A stretch of 64,000 nucleotides of DNA, taken from positions 1 through 64,000 of the forward strand of contig DJRG01000004.1 in the NCBI GenBank assembly GCA_002438845.1, given 5' to 3'. This DNA comes from Bacteroidales bacterium UBA6366 (GTDB lineage Bacteria > Bacteroidota > Bacteroidia > Bacteroidales > UBA932). The notes beneath the pieces were generated by a model, which had not been told where the DNA came from, did no database searches, and worked only from the letters and a program-made list of their open reading frames with translations. Positions 35,411 to 44,682 of this stretch are shown piece by piece (positions within the stretch are counted from its first letter, which is position 1; each line of letters begins with the position of its first letter). Both the position numbers and the translations under genes were made by a program.

Positions 35411-36670
35411 ATGAATAAAAGAGTAGTTATAACAGGAATGGGAGTCATCTCCCCTGTCGGAAATGACGTAAACACGTTCTGGAACAATCTGTGCAACGGA
35501 GTGTGCGGAATCGAGTCCATCAAGGCTTTCCCGACTGACAACCTGCCGGTCGGAATCGCCGGAATCATCAAGGACTTCAAGGCTGAGGAATATGGAATGG
35601 ACAAGCCTTTCATCAGGAAGCAGGATCTCTTCACCCAGTACGGTGTCGCCGCGGCCTACCAGGCCATGAAGCAGTCCGGCCTTGTGTCACAGGGCGAAGG
35701 CCAGAACATCGATCCGTTCAGGCTCGGAGTATATTTCGGTTCCGGAATCGGCGGATTCGCCACTCAGTACAGGGAAATCGCAAAGATGATCGAAGACCCG
35801 TCTGGTCAGTGGATCTCACCGCTTTTCATCCCGACGATGATCTCCAACATAGCGGCCGGCCACATCGCGATCATGCACCACGCCGAAGGCCCTTGCCTTG
35901 ACATCGTGACCGCATGCGCCACGTCCACGAACGCGATGGGAGAGGCTTTCCGCGCCATCAGAAACGGCTATGCGGACGCCATCATCACCGGAGGATGCGA
36001 GAACGCCACAATCCCTATCGGAATCGTCGGGTTCGCCAACGCCAAGGCCCTGTCAAGAGCCACCGATCCTAAATACGCATCGCTTCCGTTCAACGCCAAT
36101 CGCGCCGGATTCGTCATGGCGGACGGTTCCGCCGCACTCGTGCTTGAGGAATATGAACACGCCAAGGCTCGCGGAGCGCAGATTCTTGGAGAGATGGTCG
36201 GCTACGGCAACACCTGCGACGCCTACCATTCCACAGCTCCGAGGCCGGACGGAACCACCCAGGCGAAGTGCATCGAACTGGCTCTTGAGGAAGCCGGATT
36301 CGACAAGGAGAAGGACAACCTCTACATCAACGCCCACGGAACCGGCACGAAACTGAACGATGTCGCCGAGACTCTTGCCTACAAGAACGCCCTCGGAGAC
36401 TTTGCCTACAAGGCTCACATCAGTTCCATCAAGTCCATGACCGGACACATGTTCGGGGCTGCCGGAGCGGCTGAAGCCATCGCCACAGTGCTCGCTCTCC
36501 GTGACGGAATCTGCCCTCCAACCATCAATTTGGACACTCCGGATCCTGAGTGCGACCTTGACTACACCCCTAACAAGGCAGTCAAGACAGACCTGACGCT
36601 CGGAATCTCCGACTCGTTCGGATTCGGCGGACACGACGCCTGCGTGGCCTTCAGAAAGTGCCTGGACTAA
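35411..36670 (+). CDS. fabF: 3-oxoacyl-ACP synthase II (FabF)
   Basis: A 419-residue ketosynthase that elongates acyl-ACP chains. Catalytic residues are visible: Cys169 in TACATSTN, His309 in AHGTGTKLND and His346 in MTGHMFGAAG. The start RVVITGMGVISPVGND and the glycine-rich end DSFGFGGHDACV are family hallmarks. The length is normal. It is followed by fabZ, whose start lies 32 bases after this stop. Confidence 0.95.
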   Translation: MNKRVVITGMGVISPVGNDVNTFWNNLCNGVCGIESIKAFPTDNLPVGIAGIIKDFKAEEYGMDKPFIRKQDLFTQYGVAAAYQAMKQSGLVSQGEGQNIDPFRLGVYFGSGIGGFATQYREIAKMIEDPSGQWISPLFIPTMISNIAAGHIAIMHHAEGPCLDIVTACATSTNAMGEAFRAIRNGYADAIITGGCENATIPIGIVGFANAKALSRATDPKYASLPFNANRAGFVMADGSAALVLEEYEHAKARGAQILGEMVGYGNTCDAYHSTAPRPDGTTQAKCIELALEEAGFDKEKDNLYINAHGTGTKLNDVAETLAYKNALGDFAYKAHISSIKSMTGHMFGAAGAAEAIATVLALRDGICPPTINLDTPDPECDLDYTPNKAVKTDLTLGISDSFGFGGHDACVAFRKCLD

Positions 36671-36702
36671 ACCGGGAATATTTCATCATTAAGACGACGG
36701 AC

Positions 36703-37122
36703 ATGAACAAGGAAGAAATCAAACAATTCCTGCCGCACCGTGAGCCTATGCTCCTCATCGAGGAGGCTTACATCGATGAAAACGGAGCGGCACACTCCAA
36801 ATACAGAATCAAGGAAGACGAGTTCTTCACGAGAGGACATTTCCCTGGAAATCCGATAGTTCCAGGTGTGATCCAGTGCGAGATCATGGCTCAGAGCTGC
36901 GCGATTCTCGTCAAGGATGAGATTCCCGGGCACATCACCCTCTACGCCGGACTGGACAAGGTACGTTTCAAGAATTCGGTAAAGCCGGGAGACCTGTGCG
37001 AGGTGACAGCCACATTGGACGAGAGAAGAGGCAATTTGTTCTTCTGCTCCGCCAAACTGGAAGTGGACGGCAAGCTTTGCTGCAGGGGAACCCTCAGTTT
37101 CGCATTGGTACCTATTGAATAA
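36703..37122 (+). CDS. fabZ: 3-hydroxyacyl-ACP dehydratase (FabZ-like)
   Basis: A 139-residue hot-dog-fold enzyme. I start it at 36703 (MNKEEIKQFLPHREPML), since FabZ proteins begin just before the conserved LPHREPMLL; an earlier in-frame ATG at 36658 overlaps fabF. The active site is present: His46 in RGHFPGNPIVPGV and Glu60 in QCEIMAQS. It dehydrates 3-hydroxyacyl-ACP. Its stop overlaps the next ATG by one base (taATG), suggesting coupling to the pseudouridine synthase. Confidence 0.92.
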   Translation: MNKEEIKQFLPHREPMLLIEEAYIDENGAAHSKYRIKEDEFFTRGHFPGNPIVPGVIQCEIMAQSCAILVKDEIPGHITLYAGLDKVRFKNSVKPGDLCEVTATLDERRGNLFFCSAKLEVDGKLCCRGTLSFALVPIE

Positions 37123-37826
37123 TGGAATATAGACGACTGGAGGAAGTGGAGTTCAAGGATCTGGAATCCAGAATCCTCTACGAGGACAATCACATCCTTG
37201 TCTTCAACAAAAGGTCGGGAGAGATTGTCCAGGCAGACAAGACCGGGGACGAGTGTCTCGCGGAGACTCTGAAAGCCTTCATCGCCCAAAGAGATGGCAA
37301 GCCGGGCAAGGTGTATGTCGGGATTCCACATCGCCTTGACCGGCCTGTAAGTGGTATAACCATCTTCGCAAAGACCTCAAAGGCACTTTCCAGACTCTCG
37401 GAGATGTTCCGGTCCGGAAACATCCACAAGACCTACTGGGCTCTGTGCTGCCATGCCCCGGATAAGGAGTCGGCCGAACTTGATGACTGGCTGGTACGCA
37501 ACGAGAAGATAAACAAGAGTTTCATCGCCAGAGATGGCGAGAAGACTCCCGGAGCCAAACTTGCGAAACTGATCTACACTCACTTGAGGGACACGGAGAG
37601 ATATTCATTGATCGAGGTTCGCCTTCTTACCGGGAGACATCATCAGATCCGCTGCCAACTGGCAGGAATCGGGTGCGTCATCAAGGGTGACCTGAAATAC
37701 GGAGCTCCACGTTCCAACCCTGACGGAGGGATATGCCTCCACTCCCATGAGGTCAAATTCGTCCATCCTGTTAAAAAGACAGAAATGGACATCATCGCGC
37801 CTCCTCCCACATCATGGAGGATCTGA
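37122..37826 (+). CDS. RluA-family RNA pseudouridine synthase
   Basis: A 234-residue protein with the family motif PHRLDRPVSGI (catalytic Asp73) and the C-terminal LLTGRHHQIRCQLAGIG. RluA enzymes isomerise specific uridines in rRNA or tRNA. There is no N-terminal S4 domain, so it is a short-form member. It is translationally coupled to fabZ. The 3' end comes within 3 bases of the convergent AraC-family gene. The RNA target is unknown. Confidence 0.9.
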   Translation: MEYRRLEEVEFKDLESRILYEDNHILVFNKRSGEIVQADKTGDECLAETLKAFIAQRDGKPGKVYVGIPHRLDRPVSGITIFAKTSKALSRLSEMFRSGNIHKTYWALCCHAPDKESAELDDWLVRNEKINKSFIARDGEKTPGAKLAKLIYTHLRDTERYSLIEVRLLTGRHHQIRCQLAGIGCVIKGDLKYGAPRSNPDGGICLHSHEVKFVHPVKKTEMDIIAPPPTSWRI

Positions 37827-37829
37827 CGC

Positions 37830-38918
37830 TCATTTGACCTGAGGTTCAGCCACATAATCCTGCAACCATTCCGTCGGAGTCTTCCCGGTGTTCATCTTGA
37901 ACGCCATGTTGAACGAGACCGCGGTCCGGAACCCGGACATCTCCGAGACCTCGTTGATCTTGAGCCGGGGATCCTCCTTGAATAGTTCCATGGCCCGCCG
38001 TACTCTGTAATAATTCACGAACTGCCTGAAGTTTCGGCCGGAAAGGACGTTTATAGTCTTTGAAAGGTACAGTTTGTTGGTAAGCATACGGTCAGCCAGA
38101 TACGACATGTCAAACGTCTGGCTCAGATATGGCCTTTTCTCCTCCATGTACATCACCACCCGTTTGTAGAGATAGCTCATTTTCTTGTCCTCATCTACTT
38201 TTTCGGCGTATGTTGTCCTCAAATTGCCCTTGATTATGTCCTTGATCTTTTTCTCCGTCTCCCGGTTGAGCACGAATGTCCTTCCCGTCATAGCCCGGAG
38301 GTATAACAAAGCATAAAGTCCAAGGAACATCAGCAGAGAAACGGTTGAAAGGGCATCACTCCAATGTCCGGACATCGGGATGCAGCCAATGAAAAGCATG
38401 CCGGCCACCAGAAAGGCGAGCGAATAGAGAAAGCGGGAATGCTCCTCCACGTTATGCCACACCGCGGTGTGGCGGAACATCATACGGATCCCCGTAAACC
38501 GCAAATAGGCGATGTAAAGAAAATAGCAAAGGACAAAGATGAACATCGGGACAAATGAGCAAACCGCCCGTTGGCACTTAAAGTCAAGGGTGCCGGCAGC
38601 TCTGAAACCAAAGCACGCAAAAGAGGCAAGACCGGACGCCAGCAGATAGGTTGACGCGACAAACGAGGCTTTAGGCTTCTCAAAAGAACATGGATACAGG
38701 ACGAGTATCGCCGTAGACATCGAGAGGTCCACCGCCAGTTCCTGAAGCCCGACGGGACAAGGAAGCGCGATTTCGAGCAGGATCAAAACCATGCCTCCAG
38801 TACACGACATCAGACGGATCACGTGCCTTTCAGACCTGTTGTCTTTGCTGAGTCTCAAATCATAGATAAAGAAAAACGCAAACTCGGCAAGAGCCAGAAT
38901 TGCAATAAGTATTGTCAT
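37830..38918 (-). CDS. Seven-helix membrane protein with AraC-type DNA-binding domain
   Basis: A 362-residue protein. Hydrophobic segments at about 1-19, 32-53, 63-78, 84-105, 117-140, 163-182 and 188-207 give seven membrane helices. Residues about 255-355 form an AraC/XylS helix-turn-helix pair (DMSYLADRMLTNKLYLSKTI, INEVSEMSGFRTAVSFNMAFK, TGKTPTEW). With seven helices the N-terminus would be outside and the DNA-binding domain inside, a membrane one-component sensor. The signal and targets are unknown. It is a single gene, convergent with the RluA-type gene and preceded by the terminator of yitT. Confidence 0.88.
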   Translation of the reverse strand: MTILIAILALAEFAFFFIYDLRLSKDNRSERHVIRLMSCTGGMVLILLEIALPCPVGLQELAVDLSMSTAILVLYPCSFEKPKASFVASTYLLASGLASFACFGFRAAGTLDFKCQRAVCSFVPMFIFVLCYFLYIAYLRFTGIRMMFRHTAVWHNVEEHSRFLYSLAFLVAGMLFIGCIPMSGHWSDALSTVSLLMFLGLYALLYLRAMTGRTFVLNRETEKKIKDIIKGNLRTTYAEKVDEDKKMSYLYKRVVMYMEEKRPYLSQTFDMSYLADRMLTNKLYLSKTINVLSGRNFRQFVNYYRVRRAMELFKEDPRLKINEVSEMSGFRTAVSFNMAFKMNTGKTPTEWLQDYVAEPQVK

Positions 38919-38963
38919 CTTTCGGTCAATATTATATGGTTCGGTTCAGGGCAAGATAAAAAC

Positions 38964-38995
38964 AAAAAGCCCCCATGCGGGGGTTCGCACGGGGG
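38964..38995 (-). terminator. Rho-independent terminator of the yitT-like gene
   Basis: On the minus strand CCCCCGTGCG (38995-38986) pairs with CGCATGGGGG (38979-38970) with one G-T wobble and is followed by CTTTTTGTTTTT. It lies 34 bases after the minus-strand YitT stop. Confidence 0.88.
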
Positions 38996-39029
38996 TATAA
39001 AATGATAATAATGTTTTCTTTTGCGTTTT

Positions 39030-39962
39030 TTAACTTTTCTTTGCGCCTTTTATCGAGTCGAATCCCTGACCGTAAACCCCACTCACGGAGGATATGGACA
39101 GGAAAGCGTCAGGATCGACACGCTTGATTGATTTCAGCAAGAGGTTGATGTCCGTTTTCCTTGTGATGACCATCAACACGGAAGCCGGCTTCTTAGTGTA
39201 CCAGCCTTCTCCGTTGAGCACTGTGACCCCCCTGTGGAAATCCTTGGCGATCATGTCGGCGATCTCCTCGAAATGCCTTGACAGGATGAACAGCTGCACG
39301 CTCTGCTTGGATCCTGAAAGGTAAAGGTCAACCACATAGCCGTTGACGGTGACGATGATCATGCCGTAGACAGCGATGGAGAACTTGGCGTCGAAAGGAA
39401 TAGCCTGTCCATCAGCCCCGAATGAAGGAAACAACAGAGAGGACGCGATGATGAACACATCAATTGTGAGGATGATGCGCCCCGGGGATATATTCCTGAA
39501 TTTCGTGATGATCATCGCTATGATGTCGGTGCCTCCCGTGCTTCCACCCTGGGAGATGGACATGCCGATGCCCACACCCGCCATCGAGCCGCCGATTATC
39601 GAACACATCAGCTTGCCGTTAGACAATGCGAAATCATGGATAATCGTCTCAGGGATAATGGACTGAAAGATATTCAGACAGACAGACGCAAGAATTATCG
39701 CATATACCGTCTTCGCGCCAAAGGCAGGGCCGATGATGATCACCGAGATAATCAGCAGTATCGTGTTGATCACAAAGTAGGAATATCCCATCTTGATGCC
39801 GGTGGCGTACTGAATTATGGCGCTGATACCGGAGACACCACCTCCGATAAGATTGTTCGGGGTCAGGAATATCGCCCAGCCCACAGTGTAGATAACTATG
39901 CCGAGGGTGATGAGAAGATATTCCTTAACGCCCCTCAGGATTGTGGAAGAACCTAATGTCAT
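39030..39962 (-). CDS. YitT-family membrane protein
   Basis: A 310-residue protein with five or six N-terminal membrane helices (NLIGGGVSGISAIIQYATG; GGSTGGTDIIAMII) and a C-terminal soluble DUF2179-type domain (about 225-300, VTVLNGEGWYTKKPASVLMV). This is the YitT architecture (DUF161 plus DUF2179). The function is not firmly known; a transporter role is suspected in the family. It starts 3 bases after the leuS stop and is co-transcribed with it, ending at a strong terminator. Confidence 0.88.
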   Translation of the reverse strand: MTLGSSTILRGVKEYLLITLGIVIYTVGWAIFLTPNNLIGGGVSGISAIIQYATGIKMGYSYFVINTILLIISVIIIGPAFGAKTVYAIILASVCLNIFQSIIPETIIHDFALSNGKLMCSIIGGSMAGVGIGMSISQGGSTGGTDIIAMIITKFRNISPGRIILTIDVFIIASSLLFPSFGADGQAIPFDAKFSIAVYGMIIVTVNGYVVDLYLSGSKQSVQLFILSRHFEEIADMIAKDFHRGVTVLNGEGWYTKKPASVLMVITRKTDINLLLKSIKRVDPDAFLSISSVSGVYGQGFDSIKGAKKS

Positions 39963-39965
39963 GGA

Positions 39966-42731
39966 TTATTTCAATACAAAGTTCACTATCTTACCCGGCA
40001 CGACAATCACCTTGGCGATGTTCTGCCCGCCCACGTATTTGGAAGTCTGTTCCATTTCCCGGATCTGAGCCTCGACCTCCTTGGGAGAGAGAGACTTGGG
40101 AAGTTCCACGGTGAAGCGCATCTTGCCGTTGAACGAGACTGGATAGGTCACGTTGTCCTCAGCGGCGAGGGAAGCGTCAAACTCTGGGAAACGGGCGTAT
40201 GTGATGCTCTCGTTGTGGCCGAGCACAGACCACAGTTCCTCAGCGATGTGCGGGGTGAACGGAGAGAGCATTATCGTCAGCGGCTCAAGAATCTCACGTT
40301 TGTGGCACTTGAGTCCGGCCAGATCATTCAACGCGATCATGAACGCGCTGACTGTCGTGTTGAACGAGAAGTGCTCGATGTCGTCCTGCTCCTTTGCGAT
40401 CAGTTTGTGCAGAACCTTGAGCTCGGCAGGAGTGGCTTTCTCATCGGTGACGAGACAGTTGTCCCCGTCGAAGAAGAGCCTCCAGAATTTGCGCAGGAAT
40501 CTGTTCACTCCGTCAATACCCTTTGTGTCCCAAGGCTTTGACTGCTCAAGAGGTCCGAGGAACATCTCGTAGAGACGAAGGGTATCGGCGCCGTAGTCAT
40601 CACAGATCCTGTCCGGGTTGACAACGTTGAACATCGACTTGCTCATCTTCTCCACAGCCCAGCCGCAGACATATTCCCCGTTCTCAAGGATGAACTCGGC
40701 GTCGGCGAACTCCGGCCTCCAGGCCTTGAACGCCTCCAGATCGAGTTTGTCGTTGCGAACGATGTTGATGTCCACATGGATCTCAGTGGTCTCATACTGG
40801 TCCTTGAGGCCGAGCGACACGAACTTGTTGGTGCCCACGATCCTATAGACAAAGTTGGAACGGCCCTGGATCATACCCTGGTTAACCAGCTTGCGGAACG
40901 GCTCGTCCTCGCAGACATAGCCAAGGTCGTAGAGGAACTTGTCCCAAAAGCGGGAATATATCAGATGCCCCGTAGCGTGCTCTGTACCACCGATGTACAA
41001 ATCCACGTCACGCCAATATTCATCAACCTTCCTGTCAACAAGGGCCTCGTTGTTGTGAGGATCCATGTAGCGCAGATAGTAGGCACTGGATCCAGCGAAG
41101 CCTGGCATCGTGCTGGTCTCAAGAGGATACCCATCGTAGGTCCAGTCCTTTGCCCTGGCAAGAGGCGGCTCCCCGCTCTCGGTCGGCTTGAATTCCGTGA
41201 TTTCGGGCAGTTTGAGAGGCAGTTTCTCAAACGGGACCGGAGTCGGAATTCCGTCCTTGTAGTAGATCGGGAACGGCTCGCCCCAGTACCTTTGGCGGCT
41301 GAAGATCGCGTCACGAAGGCGATAGTTGACCTTCCTATGGCCAAAGCCCTGTTTCTCAACATATTCAATGGCAGCAGGGATAGCCTCCTTGACATCCAAT
41401 CCATTCAGGAAGCCGGAGTTGATCATCCTGCCCTCCTTGGCGTCGAAGCTTTCCTCGCTGACGTCGCAGCCCTCGATCAGAGGAATTATAGGCAGGTTGA
41501 ACTTCTTCGCGAACGCATAATCACGGCTGTCGTGGGCAGGAACCGCCATGATGGCACCTGTGCCATAACCTGCGAGGACATATTCAGAGATCCAGATCGG
41601 AACTCTGTCGCCGGTCATCGGGTTCACCCCGTAGGAGCCGCTGAACACGCCGGTGACTGTCTTGGTCTGGGCGATCCTCTCACGCTCCGTCTTCTTTTTG
41701 ACGGCGGCAAGATATTCATCCACAGCCTCTTTCTGTTCCGGAGCCGTAAGAAGCGGCACCAGATCGCTCTCCGGGGCCAGCACCATGAATGTCACGCCGA
41801 ACATTGTGTCAGCACGGGTTGTGAATATGGTCACGTCGTGCTCCGTCTCACCGTTGTAGCACTTGAACACAGCCTCGCATCCGTTGGATTTCCCGATCCA
41901 GTTGCGCTGCATCTCCTTGAGGGAGTCAGTCCAGTCGATCTTGTCCAGACCTTCCAGAAGCCTTCCGGCATAAGCCGAGACCCTGAGCTGCCACTGCTTC
42001 ATCTTCTTCTGCTCCACAGGGAAACCTCCACGGACTGAAAGCCCGTCCTTCACCTCATCGTTGGCCAGCACGGTCCCAAGTCCGGCACACCAGTTCACCG
42101 CCGTCTCTCCCTGATAGGCAATGCGGTAGTTCATCAAAGCGTCAGACTTCTCTTTCTCTGAATATGCCTTCCATCGCTCAGCAGTAAATGGCTCGTGTTC
42201 AGTACATGCGGCATTGACAGCAGCGCTTCCACCCTTCTCAAAGGCAGCGATAAGGTCCTCGATCGGACGAGCTTTCTGAGCATCATTATCGTACCATGAG
42301 CCGAACATCTTCAGGAAAGCCCACTGGGTCCACTTGTAGTAGGCCGGATCGCATGTGCGAATCTCACGGCTCCAGTCGTAGGAGAAACCGATCCTGTCCA
42401 TCTGCTGACGGTAGCGGTTGATGTTGTTCACCGTCGTGACCTCAGGATGCTGTCCGGTCTGGATCGCGTACTGCTCAGCTGGAAGGCCGAAAGCGTCGTA
42501 CCCCATCGGGTGAAGCACGTTGAAGCCTTTGAGTCGCTTGTAGCGGGAATATATGTCGCTGGCGATGTAGCCCAGCGGATGGCCGACATGCAGTCCCGCT
42601 CCGGACGGATAAGGGAACATGTCCAGAACATAGAACTTCGGCTTGGAAGGATCCTCCTTCGTCTTGAAAGTGCCGTTCTGGGCCCAGTAGGCCTGCCACT
42701 TTTTCTCAATTTTCCTGAAATCGTAGTCCAT
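39966..42731 (-). CDS. leuS: Leucyl-tRNA synthetase
   Basis: A 921-residue class I synthetase charging tRNA-Leu. The HIGH motif is HVGH (residues 48-51) in YPSGAGLHVGHPLGY and the KMSKS motif is at 695-699. The editing (CP1) domain is present with TTRADTMFGVTF and GTGAIMAVPAHDSRDYAF. The length is normal for a bacterial LeuRS. It lies between the pseudo-peptidase gene (17 bases upstream) and yitT (3 bases downstream) in a four-gene minus-strand operon. Confidence 0.97.
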   Translation of the reverse strand: MDYDFRKIEKKWQAYWAQNGTFKTKEDPSKPKFYVLDMFPYPSGAGLHVGHPLGYIASDIYSRYKRLKGFNVLHPMGYDAFGLPAEQYAIQTGQHPEVTTVNNINRYRQQMDRIGFSYDWSREIRTCDPAYYKWTQWAFLKMFGSWYDNDAQKARPIEDLIAAFEKGGSAAVNAACTEHEPFTAERWKAYSEKEKSDALMNYRIAYQGETAVNWCAGLGTVLANDEVKDGLSVRGGFPVEQKKMKQWQLRVSAYAGRLLEGLDKIDWTDSLKEMQRNWIGKSNGCEAVFKCYNGETEHDVTIFTTRADTMFGVTFMVLAPESDLVPLLTAPEQKEAVDEYLAAVKKKTERERIAQTKTVTGVFSGSYGVNPMTGDRVPIWISEYVLAGYGTGAIMAVPAHDSRDYAFAKKFNLPIIPLIEGCDVSEESFDAKEGRMINSGFLNGLDVKEAIPAAIEYVEKQGFGHRKVNYRLRDAIFSRQRYWGEPFPIYYKDGIPTPVPFEKLPLKLPEITEFKPTESGEPPLARAKDWTYDGYPLETSTMPGFAGSSAYYLRYMDPHNNEALVDRKVDEYWRDVDLYIGGTEHATGHLIYSRFWDKFLYDLGYVCEDEPFRKLVNQGMIQGRSNFVYRIVGTNKFVSLGLKDQYETTEIHVDINIVRNDKLDLEAFKAWRPEFADAEFILENGEYVCGWAVEKMSKSMFNVVNPDRICDDYGADTLRLYEMFLGPLEQSKPWDTKGIDGVNRFLRKFWRLFFDGDNCLVTDEKATPAELKVLHKLIAKEQDDIEHFSFNTTVSAFMIALNDLAGLKCHKREILEPLTIMLSPFTPHIAEELWSVLGHNESITYARFPEFDASLAAEDNVTYPVSFNGKMRFTVELPKSLSPKEVEAQIREMEQTSKYVGGQNIAKVIVVPGKIVNFVLK

Positions 42732-42748
42732 TTTATTACTGTTGTTTA

Positions 42749-44122
42749 TTAATTATCATGTTTTTTCAATCCGAAACTGCCTTTTTTCTCCAGACGGAAC
42801 TCCACATAGAGCGACATCCTGGACTTGACCTTCTTGCCCATCAGCCAGCCCGGTTTCCAGTCCGGAGAGGCGCTTATGATCCTCACGGCCTCTGCGTCCA
42901 GAAGCGGATCGACACCCTTAAGAACCTTAACGTCACGGACCTTGCCCTTCTCGTCAATCACGAAATCCACAAGGACACGCCCCTGGATTCCATTCTTCAC
43001 CGCCTCCTTAGGATATTTCATGTAGGTGTAGACCCATTTCTCGAGGAACACCCTCGGGTCGCGGCTCCCGAGGAACGACGGACGATAGTCGCAATCGTAG
43101 TAAGGCACGACCGAGTCTTCGCCCTTGGATTTGGTCAGACCTGACAGATCGGAAGGATTGAAGATCGGCTTAGGGCCGTTGATGAGAGCCACAGAGTAGT
43201 TATAGACATATTCAAGTTCCCGCTCCATCGTGTCGTAGTCGATGATGGACTGGGTGTCACGTTCGGTGCCATATTCAGGATAATGTCCTGTCGTGAAGTA
43301 GATTGAGGGAATCTTCTTGTCGTAGAACGCCCTGTGGTCGGAAGGATAAGGCTCCTGCGCCGTCAGGGTGGGAAGAATCGGCTGGAGCTGGCCCGCCAAG
43401 GCTTTGACGATCTCGTTCATGTCGGCATTGGAGGATGTGTAGGCGTAGAATCCGTCTCCTCCGGTGCCTACCATGTCCAGATTGATCATCGCGTCGATGT
43501 CCTCCACATCGGAGAACGCTCTGTTCAGGAAGTACCACGAACCCGCGTAAGTCTGCATCGAGGCTCCGAAAGCCACGAACAGTACCGAACGTCCCAGCAG
43601 AGGGCTGTTGGTCCGGAGCATCCTCGACAACTCAAGCATCATGGCAAGACCCGAGGCGTTGCCGTTGGCTCCGTAATATGTCCGCCCGACTGTCCGTCCG
43701 TCTATCGTCATAGTGTCCGTGCCAAGGTTGTCCATCCTTGCGCCGATCACTATATATTTATTTCTCAATGTTTTGTCGCCTCCTTGAATATAAGCGATGA
43801 CATTGCGTGAGGTCAAGGTGTCGCCACTCTCCTGGCGGATTCCGAACACATCGCCATCCTCTCCGGACAGCACGTCGACACCATATTTCTTGAATATTCC
43901 GGTGACATATTCAGCGGTCATCCTCTCGCCTTCGGAACCGGCTTTACGTCCCTCCATGACCGCCGCCGAGATGGTCGAGACATGCTCTTTGAACGCCCGG
44001 ACGGTCTCGCTGTCGTCCAGATCGGTGTAGGAGGTTCCATTCCTGAATTGGGCGTCAGCCGTGGTTAAGCCGAAGAAGATAGCGCAGATGGCCGAAACGA
44101 TCGTGATTTTTCCTTTCATCAT
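42749..44122 (-). CDS. M28-like pseudo-peptidase fused to a TonB C-terminal domain
   Basis: A 457-residue exported protein (signal peptide ending TTADAQ). I start it at 44122 because AAAGGA lies upstream and the ATG overlaps the preceding TGA. Residues about 40-340 have the M28 zinc-peptidase fold, but three of five metal ligands are gone: the usual AHxD is ARMD (Arg129), the bridging Asp is Gly154 in GANGNASG, and the catalytic Glu pair is Ser-Met (188-189) in FGASMQ. Asp216 (NLDMVG) and His263 (PSDHRAF) remain. Residues about 365-450 are a TonB C-terminal domain (AVKNGIQGRVLVDFVIDEKG). It is therefore probably a binding or scaffold protein, not an enzyme. It sits between the SPOR lipoprotein gene and leuS. 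Confidence 0.82.
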   Translation of the reverse strand: MMKGKITIVSAICAIFFGLTTADAQFRNGTSYTDLDDSETVRAFKEHVSTISAAVMEGRKAGSEGERMTAEYVTGIFKKYGVDVLSGEDGDVFGIRQESGDTLTSRNVIAYIQGGDKTLRNKYIVIGARMDNLGTDTMTIDGRTVGRTYYGANGNASGLAMMLELSRMLRTNSPLLGRSVLFVAFGASMQTYAGSWYFLNRAFSDVEDIDAMINLDMVGTGGDGFYAYTSSNADMNEIVKALAGQLQPILPTLTAQEPYPSDHRAFYDKKIPSIYFTTGHYPEYGTERDTQSIIDYDTMERELEYVYNYSVALINGPKPIFNPSDLSGLTKSKGEDSVVPYYDCDYRPSFLGSRDPRVFLEKWVYTYMKYPKEAVKNGIQGRVLVDFVIDEKGKVRDVKVLKGVDPLLDAEAVRIISASPDWKPGWLMGKKVKSRMSLYVEFRLEKKGSFGLKKHDN

Positions 44123-44589
44123 AGTTTCCTTTCTAAAATCCACGCGCCCTTAGGGCAAAAATCCTGCCTCTGAATATCCTCAAGCGACTTCTTTGCCTGA
44201 GCCTCATCGTCTGTCGGACACACTCCCACGGCGGTGCTGTTCCTGAACGTGAGAAGTTCCCCTTTGTACCCCTTCGCCGCTATCTCCTCGGCATACCGCT
44301 CGGCATTCTCTTTGCTGGAGAACGAGCCCAGGATTATGCAGAAACGGTAACGATGATTGGCAAGACGAACAGAATCAGCGGCGGCAAGCGAGTCGGCGAT
44401 GGCCTTACGGGCTTTTTCCAGCGAATCCTGACGGACACGCAGAGCCTCCTCTTCCTGTCGGATAGACTCAGCCTTCGCCTCAATCCATTCGGAGTCAGGC
44501 CGTCCGGCGAGCCTTCTGAAGAAGTCGCAGCCCGTCACCGCTGTGGCGACGAGGATGATGATCACTATTGTCGGAAACGCATTTTTCAT
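44119..44589 (-). CDS. SPOR-domain lipoprotein
   Basis: A 156-residue lipoprotein with lipobox AVTGC (Cys21), a charged, probably coiled-coil stretch at about 37-72 and a C-terminal SPOR-like domain at about 78-154 (YRFCIILGSFSSKENAERYAEEI). SPOR domains bind denuded peptidoglycan at division sites. The predicted -7 box ends 6 bases before the ATG, so the mRNA is nearly leaderless. It overlaps the start of the pseudo-peptidase gene, so the two are coupled and may work together in the cell envelope. Confidence 0.82.
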   Translation of the reverse strand: MKNAFPTIVIIILVATAVTGCDFFRRLAGRPDSEWIEAKAESIRQEEEALRVRQDSLEKARKAIADSLAAADSVRLANHRYRFCIILGSFSSKENAERYAEEIAAKGYKGELLTFRNSTAVGVCPTDDEAQAKKSLEDIQRQDFCPKGAWILERKL

Positions 44590-44595
44590 AACTTA

Positions 44596-44658
44596 CAAAG
44601 TTAGCAAAATTCCACCCTCTTCAAAAATATAAATTAATAAGAAATATAAGTATATTTG
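44596..44658. promoter_or_regulatory. Divergent promoters of the SPOR and carboxyltransferase genes
   Basis: Minus strand TAACTTTG at 44603-44596 drives the SPOR gene, and plus strand TATATTTG at 44651-44658 drives the carboxyltransferase gene. The DNA between is strongly AT-rich. Confidence 0.65.
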
Positions 44659-44682
44659 TAAACTGTAAATTACGATAAGATT

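Noticed and set aside
36658..36702. Upstream ATG for fabZ
   Set aside because: It overlaps the end of fabF and adds 15 residues before the conserved N-terminus; 36703 is the likely start.
42749..44122. Annotation as an active M28 aminopeptidase
   Set aside because: Three metal ligands and the catalytic glutamate are missing.
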